Source: Microbacterium sp. PM5
GTDB taxonomy: Bacteria; Actinomycetota; Actinomycetes; Actinomycetales; Microbacteriaceae
Direction: 5' to 3'
Length of the DNA stretch: 64,000 nucleotides
Assembly (NCBI RefSeq): GCF_003293595.1
Contig: NZ_CP022162.1
Span: 2,649,799-2,713,798, forward strand
The notes below the pieces were generated by a model. It made no database searches, was not told where the DNA came from, and saw only the letters and a list, made by a program, of their open reading frames with translations. Positions 58,171 to 64,000 of the stretch are shown here, piece after piece; position 1 is the stretch's first letter, and each line of letters starts with the position of its first letter. The translations under genes were made by a program, and so were the position numbers.

Positions 58171-59679
58171 TCAGTCGTGGATCCAGACGTCGACTCCCGT
58201 CGGCGACCAGTCGTAGATCTGCTTTGCGCGGTAGTTCGGCATGCCCACGCAGCCGTGGCTCTGCGGCGTGCCGAAGTTGTTGTGCCAGTAGACGCCGTGG
58301 AACGCCTCATCGCCGTTGAAGTACATGACCCACTCGACGTTGGGCACGTCGTAGTTCCAGTACGGGTTGTTCGGATCGGTGCTCGTCATCGTCTGCGAGC
58401 GGATGTGGCTGTTGATGCGGAAATGGCCCGTGTACGTCGGAGACTGCGCGACGCCGCTGGAGATCGGCCACGAGTCGACGACGGCGCCGTTCTCCTTGAG
58501 ATAGAGCATCTGTTCGCTGAGGTTGACCTCGAGAAGGCGCTGCAGCGTGACGGTGGATGCCGGGGTCAGCGTCACCGGCAGCGCGAAGGCGGCCTTGCCC
58601 GCGTCGAGCTGCGCGGCGAACTCCTTCGCCACCGCGCTCGTGTCCCCGAGTGTGCGGCCATCGGCTCCGGGAACGCTGGTTTCCAGCACCGTTCCATCGG
58701 AGTTGGTGATCACGGTGCCGTTGGCGGGAGCGCGGTTGACGGCCGCGGGCAGTGCATCGACGGCAGCCTGGATCTTCGCGGCATCCGCCGTGATCGAGAA
58801 CGCCCCGGACGCGTCGGGAGTGACCGTCAGCCACGACGCCGCGGTTGCGGGGTCGATCGGTACGGTGCGCTCGTCGCCGACGTAGAAGCCGATCGTCTGC
58901 AGCATGCCGTTGAGCTGATCGGCTGCCGACTGGGCTCGTTCGCTCGTCGCGGGCGGGGCGACCGGCACGCTCGCGGCCGAGACCGTGACGGTGCTCTTTC
59001 CCGCGACGAAGGCGTCGTGCACCGCGGCGGCGATCGCGTCGAGGTCGAGTCCGGTGCCGGCCACCGCCGGCGTCACGGTGTACGCGGTGCCGGTGAACGA
59101 CACCTGCGCGGGCACGGGGGCGGTGAAGGCCGAGGGCAATGCCGCACGCAGGGCGGCCTCTGCGCGGTCGGCGTCCAGCGTGACGGGGGCGTCGAGCCCG
59201 TCGCCGAACCACTGGGTCACGTTCCACATCGGCCGCGCAGCGAACGCGCGGTCCGCGAGGCCGTGGGCATCGACGGTGGCGCCCAGCTGTGCGGCCGTGA
59301 CGGTCGGTCCTCCTTCGCCGAGAACCACGGTGGTCGCGCCCAGCCGCTGAGAGATCGCGTCGGTGGCCGCTCCCGCCGTGAGGAAGCCGACGGGAACGCC
59401 CGCGATCGCGGTGCCGGGGGCGATGAGGACGAGTGAGGCCGTGACGGCGCCTGCGGCGACGACGGCCGCGGGAACGCCGATCCACAGCCAGAGGCGCTTC
59501 TTCTTGCGCGGCGGTTCCGCGGGTGCCCACTGCAGCGGCGGGACCTGCGCGGGGGGAACGGCGCCGCCGTCGATCGTCTCGATCGGGCCGTCGAGCACGG
59601 CGGTCGCGGCGGTCGGGGGGCTCGCGGAGGAGGCATCGGGCGAACCCTCTGCCTCTCGTCCCGTTGCAGGATCGGTCAC
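58171..59679 (-). CDS. L,D-transpeptidase (YkuD domain) with transmembrane anchor
   Basis: A 502-residue protein: cytoplasmic Pro/Ala-rich N-terminus (1-60) ending in RKKKR, one membrane helix (about 63-86), two putative peptidoglycan-binding (PG_binding_4-like) regions (about 95-330), and a C-terminal YkuD domain. The domain contains 'SEQMLYLKENGAVVDSWPISSG' and the catalytic 'SHGCVGMPN' with Cys477. It cross-links peptidoglycan by 3-3 bonds, with the domain outside the membrane. The GTG start has GGGGGT about six bases upstream. Convergent with icd. Confidence 0.93.
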   Translation of the reverse strand: MTDPATGREAEGSPDASSASPPTAATAVLDGPIETIDGGAVPPAQVPPLQWAPAEPPRKKKRLWLWIGVPAAVVAAGAVTASLVLIAPGTAIAGVPVGFLTAGAATDAISQRLGATTVVLGEGGPTVTAAQLGATVDAHGLADRAFAARPMWNVTQWFGDGLDAPVTLDADRAEAALRAALPSAFTAPVPAQVSFTGTAYTVTPAVAGTGLDLDAIAAAVHDAFVAGKSTVTVSAASVPVAPPATSERAQSAADQLNGMLQTIGFYVGDERTVPIDPATAASWLTVTPDASGAFSITADAAKIQAAVDALPAAVNRAPANGTVITNSDGTVLETSVPGADGRTLGDTSAVAKEFAAQLDAGKAAFALPVTLTPASTVTLQRLLEVNLSEQMLYLKENGAVVDSWPISSGVAQSPTYTGHFRINSHIRSQTMTSTDPNNPYWNYDVPNVEWVMYFNGDEAFHGVYWHNNFGTPQSHGCVGMPNYRAKQIYDWSPTGVDVWIHD

Positions 59680-59785
59680 CTAAACACCCCCGTGTTCTGC
59701 GCGGCCGCGCCCTCCCATGGTACGGGATGCACCTCGTTCGCCGTCAGAGGCCTCCATCGGGGTGCGCCCGCGCTCCTGTCGAGGA

Positions 59786-60238
59786 TCAGGAAGCGGGACA
59801 GGCGGCGGCGAACGCGCTCAGTGCCGACTGTATCTGCGCGGCAGCGCTCTGCAGCGACTCGAGGCGCGAGAGGTCGCCGCCCGCGATGGCGGACAGGTCG
59901 GCGGATGCCGACGTGAACCCCGATCGCAGCGGCGGCAGCAGATCGGCGATGCTGCGGTTGCCCACCGCTCGCGCGGCGTCGTCGAGGCGGGCGGCGACCT
60001 CGGTGAACGCGCTGACTGCCGCCGACGGGTCGCCGGCGTCGAGGCGCTGCACCTGGTCGGCGGCGTCCTGGACGCTGGCGCGCACCGTCTCGCACGCCTG
60101 GCTCGTCGTCTGCGTATCGCCGCCCGAGGGAGTGGGGCCCGCCCCGCCGTCTGGTGCGCACCCGACGAGGCCGGCCATCGCGGTGACGGTCAGCAAGATC
60201 GCGGCGATGCGGCCGATCCGTGTCGTGGCGGTCAACAA
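59786..60238 (-). CDS. Small helical lipoprotein, unknown function
   Basis: A 150-residue lipoprotein starting at TTG, supported by GGAGGA six bases upstream and the immediate signal sequence 'IAAILLTVTAMAGLVGC'. After a Gly/Pro/Thr linker, the rest is alpha-helical, rich in Ala, Ser and Asp, with an internal cysteine pair ('QACETV', 'AAACPAS' near the end) that could close a helical bundle. Similar actinobacterial proteins are annotated only as hypothetical. It diverges from the ROK regulator gene. Confidence 0.72.
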   Translation of the reverse strand: MLTATTRIGRIAAILLTVTAMAGLVGCAPDGGAGPTPSGGDTQTTSQACETVRASVQDAADQVQRLDAGDPSAAVSAFTEVAARLDDAARAVGNRSIADLLPPLRSGFTSASADLSAIAGGDLSRLESLQSAAAQIQSALSAFAAACPAS

Positions 60239-60327
60239 GCTCTCTCCTCCGGTCGGGGCTCGCGCAATGTAACAGTTTTGTAAATCGTCCTTCCGAATCC
60301 GCGCCGACGCTTGCAGATGCGGCTTTC

Positions 60328-60342
60328 GTAAGGTCTACTAAC
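60328..60342 (+). promoter_or_regulatory. Promoter and imperfect dyad at the ROK regulator start
   Basis: TTGCAG (60311-60316), 17-bp spacer, TCTACT (60334-60339): transcription would start at the ATG at 60347. GTAAG-5 nt-CTAAC overlaps the -10 region and may be an autoregulatory site. Confidence 0.35.
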
Positions 60343-60346
60343 AAAC

Positions 60347-61522
60347 ATGTCCGGATCTGATCTCCCGCGTGGCGCCGTCGATGCGGCACCGCCGGCCCGC
60401 TCCGTCGTGCCGGGCCGCGCGTTGCGCCATGCGGCGAAGGTGCTGCCGGAGCATGCGCGGGCGCACAATCGCGCCCTCGTGCTGCAGACCCTCTTCCACC
60501 AGGGTGCCATGAGTCGTGCGGACCTTTCCCGTGAGACCGGTCTGACGCGGGTGACGATCTCCGATCTGGTGGCCGAACTCATCGACGACGGCTATGTCGC
60601 CGAGCGCGGGATGCGCGAGGTGACGGGGCCCGGAAAGCCCGCGATCCTCGTCGACCTCGATCGGGAGGGCCACCGCATCGTCGGGCTGGACCTCTCGGGC
60701 ACCGACCGATTCCTCGGCGCGATCCTCACGCTCGACGGAGAGATCGTCGCGCGTCGGGACGTGACGGTACCGGCGGACCCCGCCGACATCCTCGGCGCCG
60801 TCATGGAGCTCGCGCGTGGCCTCGTGGCCGACGCGCACGCGCCGGTCCTCGGCGTCGGCGTCGGCAGCCCCGGCATCGTGGACGATCGCGGCGTCGTTCT
60901 CACGGCGCCGAACTTCGGATGGCAGGGCGTCGACCTGGAAGGCGCTCTGCGTGCCGACCTGGGGCTGCCGGTGCTCGTCGCCAACGACGCCAATGCGGCC
61001 GTGCTGGCGGAGTACACCTTCGGCGGAGCCGCCGACGACGTGCTGCTGGTCCGCGTGGGCCGAGGCGTCGGGTCGGGCCTGCTCGCGGGTGGTCAGCCCA
61101 TGGCCGGCAGTCGGTTCGCCGCCGGAGAGATCGGTCACGTCACCGTCGGCACGGACGGTGGCCCGCGATGCGTGTGCGGAAAGGTCGGCTGCCTCGAGGC
61201 GTGGCTGTCGGTTCCGGCGCTGGAGGCGCGCGTGGCCGAACCCGGCGCCGACCGCGACGCGGTGCTGCGCGATGCCGGGGCTCGTCTCGGCATCGCCCTC
61301 GCCCCGATCGTGGGCGTCCTCGATCTGTCGGAGATCGTCCTCTCCGGCCGGCCCGATCTTCTCGACGGAACTCTCGCGACCGCGACCGTCGAGACCCTGC
61401 GCGCCCGGACGCTCGCCTCGTTCCACGACGGCGTCCAGGTGCGGATGACGGCGCAGGGGGAGGACATCGTCCTCCGCGGCGCGGCCGTCATGGTCCTCTC
61501 CGGACAACTCGGGGTGTCCTGA
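60347..61522 (+). CDS. ROK family transcriptional regulator (NagC/XylR-like)
   Basis: A 391-residue regulator. The N-terminal winged helix is at about 38-85 ('HNRALVLQTLFHQGAMSRADLSRETGLTRVTISDLVAELI' in sequence). The ROK sugar-kinase-like domain has 'VGLDLSGTDRFLGAI', 'GVGVGSPGIVDDRG', 'NDANAAVLAEYTFG', 'GRGVGSGLLAGG' and the zinc motif 'CVCGKVGCLEAW'. It is likely to sense a sugar or sugar phosphate and control the ABC importer genes that follow after 58 bp. No SD precedes the ATG. Confidence 0.92.
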   Translation: MSGSDLPRGAVDAAPPARSVVPGRALRHAAKVLPEHARAHNRALVLQTLFHQGAMSRADLSRETGLTRVTISDLVAELIDDGYVAERGMREVTGPGKPAILVDLDREGHRIVGLDLSGTDRFLGAILTLDGEIVARRDVTVPADPADILGAVMELARGLVADAHAPVLGVGVGSPGIVDDRGVVLTAPNFGWQGVDLEGALRADLGLPVLVANDANAAVLAEYTFGGAADDVLLVRVGRGVGSGLLAGGQPMAGSRFAAGEIGHVTVGTDGGPRCVCGKVGCLEAWLSVPALEARVAEPGADRDAVLRDAGARLGIALAPIVGVLDLSEIVLSGRPDLLDGTLATATVETLRARTLASFHDGVQVRMTAQGEDIVLRGAAVMVLSGQLGVS

Positions 61523-61580
61523 CCCCATCACCGCGGGGCACAGCGCCCCGACACCACCAAGAGAGACAAAGGAAGACACC

Positions 61581-62858
61581 ATGAACAAGAAGCTCGGCGC
61601 CCTCGCGCTCCTCGGCGCTTCGGCTGTCGTTCTCGCCGGCTGCGCGGCCGGAGACACGGGCGGCAACGACGCCTCCGGCACTCCGGCGCCGGCCCAGCTG
61701 CGCGTGTGGCTGAACGGCACCGACACGCCGCAGGATGCCCGCGACTATCTCGTGAAGACCTTCGAAGCCCAGAACCCGGGCTCGACGCTCGTCATCGAGG
61801 AGCAGCAGTGGACGGGCCTGGTCGACAAGCTCACCACGAGCCTGTCGTCCAACGACACACCCGACATTGTCGAGATGGGCAACACCCAGTCGCCGGCGTT
61901 CACCTCGAGCGGGGCGCTGCTGGACATCTCCGACATCAAGGACGCCATCGGCGGTGACGACCTGCTGCCCGGCTTCGTGGAGGCGGGCTCGTGGGACGGC
62001 AAGCTCTACGCCGCGCCGTACTACTCCGGCGCCCGCATCGTGTTCTACAACACGGCCCAGTACGCCACCGCCGGCGTGCAGGTGCCCACGACCCTCGACG
62101 AGTACGTGGCCAACGGCGAGAAGCTCGCGCAGGCCCTTCCGGGGGTCTCGGGGGTCTACTTCCCGGGCAAGGACTGGTACAACGCGCTGCCCTTCATCTG
62201 GGAGAACGGCGGCGAGATCGCCGTGCAGAAGGACGGCAAGTGGGAGGCGCAGATGTCCAGCGATGCCTCGGTGAAGGGCATCGAGCAGGTGCAGCAGCTG
62301 ATGACCAAGGCATCGCTCGCCCCGAAGGACGGCGATGAGACCGAGGCCTGGGTTCCGTTCCGCACCGAGAAGGCGGCCACCCTCTCGGCGCCCAGCTGGG
62401 CGTACTGGTCGATCGTCGCCGACGAGAACAAGGCCGACACGGCGCTCACCAAGACGGTCGGCTACTACGCGCTCCCGGGCAAGAGCGGCGGCGCCGCGCA
62501 GGTGTTCGCCGGCGGATCCAACATCGGCATCTCGGCGAAGTCGGCCCATCCCGAGCTCGCGAAGAGCGCGCTGGAGATCATGCTCAGCGACGACTACCAG
62601 ACGCTGCTGGCCAAGGCCGGCCTCGTGCCCGCCAAGAAGGCCCTCGGCAGCCAGGTCGCTGCGGCTACTCCGGAGCTCGCGAAGATCATCTCGGATGCCG
62701 CTGCGAATGCGAAGCTGACGCCGGCCTCGCCGAAGTGGGCGGACGTGGAGGCGAAGGGCCTGCTGCAGGACTTCTTCGTCCAGGTCGCGGCCGGCGGTGA
62801 CGTCAAGACGCTCGCCACGGCTCTCGACGAGCAGATCGATTCCATCCTCAACGGCTGA
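61581..62858 (+). CDS. Extracellular sugar-binding lipoprotein
   Basis: A 425-residue family 1 solute-binding protein. Signal peptide 'NKKLGALALLGASAVVLAGC' contains the lipobox LAGC (Cys at 22 or so). 'LRVWLNGTDTPQDARDYLVKTFEAQNPG' and 'DIVEMGNTQSPAFTSSGALLDI' place it with amino-sugar and oligosaccharide binders such as DasA/NgcE. GGAAG precedes the ATG. Its place after a ROK regulator supports amino-sugar or chito-oligosaccharide uptake, but the ligand is inferred. Confidence 0.9.
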   Translation: MNKKLGALALLGASAVVLAGCAAGDTGGNDASGTPAPAQLRVWLNGTDTPQDARDYLVKTFEAQNPGSTLVIEEQQWTGLVDKLTTSLSSNDTPDIVEMGNTQSPAFTSSGALLDISDIKDAIGGDDLLPGFVEAGSWDGKLYAAPYYSGARIVFYNTAQYATAGVQVPTTLDEYVANGEKLAQALPGVSGVYFPGKDWYNALPFIWENGGEIAVQKDGKWEAQMSSDASVKGIEQVQQLMTKASLAPKDGDETEAWVPFRTEKAATLSAPSWAYWSIVADENKADTALTKTVGYYALPGKSGGAAQVFAGGSNIGISAKSAHPELAKSALEIMLSDDYQTLLAKAGLVPAKKALGSQVAAATPELAKIISDAAANAKLTPASPKWADVEAKGLLQDFFVQVAAGGDVKTLATALDEQIDSILNG

Positions 62859-62881
62859 GTCTGTTCGACTCGTCTGCGTTT

Positions 62882-62961
62882 CGACTCGTCGCTGCGCTCC
62901 TCGCTCAACGACCGGCGGTGGTATCGCCTCCCCGGTCGTTGAGCGGGCGCCGCGAGTCGAG
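62882..62961. repeat. Dispersed inverted repeat inside the sugar operon
   Basis: The left arm (62882-62915) contains CTCAACGACCGG. The right arm (62932-62961) is its imperfect complement, with CCGGTCGTTGAGCG and CGAGTCGAG. The GGTCGTTGAGCG...CGAGTCGA form is, from memory, a widespread actinobacterial intergenic repeat. It separates the binding protein from the permeases and may act as an mRNA processing or partial termination signal. Confidence 0.65.
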
Positions 62962-62993
62962 ATGCCCCCGACACCCACGAAAGGAGAGCCGGC

Positions 62994-63920
62994 ATGACCA
63001 CCGCTCACGCGCCCGCGGCATCTCCGCGTCGGCGGCGCCGCGACCGCACGCCGCTGGTCCTGTTGCTGCCCGCCCTGGCGATGCTGCTGGTCTTCATCGG
63101 CTGGCCTCTGGTGCAGCTGATCGTCATGTCGTTCCAGAAGTACGGGCGCGAGCAGATCTTCGGCAAGCCGCCCACCTTCGTCTGGTTCGACAACTACGTG
63201 CGTGTGCTGACCGACTCCGAGTTCTGGGTCGTCCTGGCCCGCAGCTTCGGGCTGATGGTGGTCTGCGCCGCCGCGACGATGGTGCTCGGGATCGCGATAG
63301 CCCTGATGATGAAGTCCCTCGGACGCGTGATGCGCACCGTCGTCTCGGTCGGGCTGCTGCTGGCGTGGGCGATGCCCGCGCTCACCGGCACCATCGTGTG
63401 GGGCTGGATCTTCGACACCTCCTACGGCCTCGTCAACTACGCGCTGACGCACATCACGGGGCAGAACTGGATCGGCCACAGCTGGCTGTCCGACCCCCTC
63501 AGCTTCTTCGGTGTCGCGGCGATCATCATCACCTGGGGCGCGATCCCGTTCGTCGCGTTCTCCACCTATGCCGGGCTCTCGCAGGTGCCTGACGAGGTGC
63601 TCGAGGCGGCATCCCTCGACGGCTCGGGCGCGTGGCAGCGGTTCCGCTTCATCGTCGTGCCCTACATCCGTTCGATCCTGGTCGTGCTGCTCATCCTGCA
63701 GGTGATCTGGGACCTCCGCGTGTTCGCCCAGATCTATGCGCTGCAGACCGTCGGCGGCATCCGCGCCGATACCAACACCATCGGCGTCTACATCTACAGC
63801 GTCTCGATGGCCACCGGCGACCTCGGTTCGGGAGGGGCGATCTCGGTGATCCTCGTCGTCGTGCTGCTCGCCATCTCCGCTTACTACATCCGCACCATGC
63901 TGACCTCGGAGGACGACTGA
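62994..63920 (+). CDS. Sugar ABC transporter permease (MalF type)
   Basis: A 308-residue permease with six helices: basic N-terminus (PRRRRRDRTP), 'LVLLLPALAMLLVFIGWPLVQLIV', and EAA loop 'EVLEAASLDGSGAWQRFRFIVVPYIRS' near residues 200-225. AAAGGAGAG precedes the ATG. Its stop overlaps the next permease start by one base (TGATG). Together with the binding protein it forms the importer; no ATPase is seen before the window ends. Confidence 0.92.
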   Translation: MTTAHAPAASPRRRRRDRTPLVLLLPALAMLLVFIGWPLVQLIVMSFQKYGREQIFGKPPTFVWFDNYVRVLTDSEFWVVLARSFGLMVVCAAATMVLGIAIALMMKSLGRVMRTVVSVGLLLAWAMPALTGTIVWGWIFDTSYGLVNYALTHITGQNWIGHSWLSDPLSFFGVAAIIITWGAIPFVAFSTYAGLSQVPDEVLEAASLDGSGAWQRFRFIVVPYIRSILVVLLILQVIWDLRVFAQIYALQTVGGIRADTNTIGVYIYSVSMATGDLGSGGAISVILVVVLLAISAYYIRTMLTSEDD

Positions 63921-64000
63921 TGAGCGCCCGCACGAGACGCGCCACCGGGCGTGTGCTTCTCAACCTCGCCGCCGTCGTCGTCTTCGTCTGCTCGGTCTTC
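63920..64000 (+). CDS. Sugar ABC transporter permease (MalG type), N-terminal fragment
   Basis: The first 27 codons (MSARTRRATGRVLLNLAAVVVF...) are in the window: a basic N-terminus and the start of the first helix. The overlap with the previous permease stop and the operon order make a MalG-type second permease the expected identity. The rest lies beyond the right edge. Confidence 0.75.
   Translation, partial: MSARTRRATGRVLLNLAAVVVFVCSVF

Overview
The window reads as the chromosome of a high-GC actinobacterium, most likely a Microbacterium-like member of the Microbacteriaceae. This rests on roughly 70% GC, a monomeric isocitrate dehydrogenase, the sucC-sucD / DUF6350 / purN / purH neighbourhood, a LAXTG-type sorting signal, split LigD-type end-joining genes, and many start codons placed 6-9 nt after a TANNNT -10 box (leaderless transcription). 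I see no rRNA, CRISPR array, phage or plasmid functions; most of the window is core chromosome. The species was not checked against any database.

Layout. 0-8 kb: the 3' end of guaA, a Bax inhibitor-1 membrane protein, a glycerophosphodiester phosphodiesterase, a two-gene ABC exporter, a large secreted subtilase and a small lipoprotein. 8-13 kb: a tRNA-like sequence (CAU anticodon), YccF, and an envelope-stress locus in which a PspC-domain protein diverges from a PspC-fused histidine kinase and its LuxR-type regulator. 13-18 kb: the UvrD/PcrA helicase, SseB, and the LigD-type polymerase. 17.7-26 kb: envelope genes (LAXTG protein, DUF916-like protein, metallophosphatase with a PHO-box-like site, HupE/UreJ protein, lipoprotein, AI-2E-type transporter, ThrE-type exporter). 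26-30 kb: LigD-type ligase, an acyl-CoA dehydrogenase and a TetR regulator. 30-37.5 kb: sucCD, a purine permease, the DUF6350 protein, purN and purH.

37.5-43 kb: a membrane cyclase-like sensor translationally coupled to an MscS channel with a cyclic-nucleotide-binding-like domain, followed by an alkylation-repair operon (Ada-AlkA fusion plus Ogt). 43-47 kb: a heterodimeric ABC exporter preceded by a 31-codon leader ORF and a dyad. 47.2-48.4 kb: a DUF559-type nuclease gene bracketed by inverted copies of an intergenic palindromic repeat. 48.4-55 kb: a LacI-controlled oligosaccharide import and alpha-xylosidase operon with two palindromic operators. 55-60 kb: a GNAT acetyltransferase, monomeric Icd under an 18-bp palindrome, an L,D-transpeptidase and a lipoprotein. 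60-64 kb: a ROK regulator followed by a sugar ABC importer that runs off the end.

Three things stand out. The cyclase/channel pair has lost key residues in both sender and receiver. The nuclease gene lies between 13-bp perfect inverted repeats with subterminal hairpins. The 7-mer GGATGCC (or its complement) occurs about 110 times in 64 kb by hand count, in genes (using otherwise minority codons) and in terminator hairpins.
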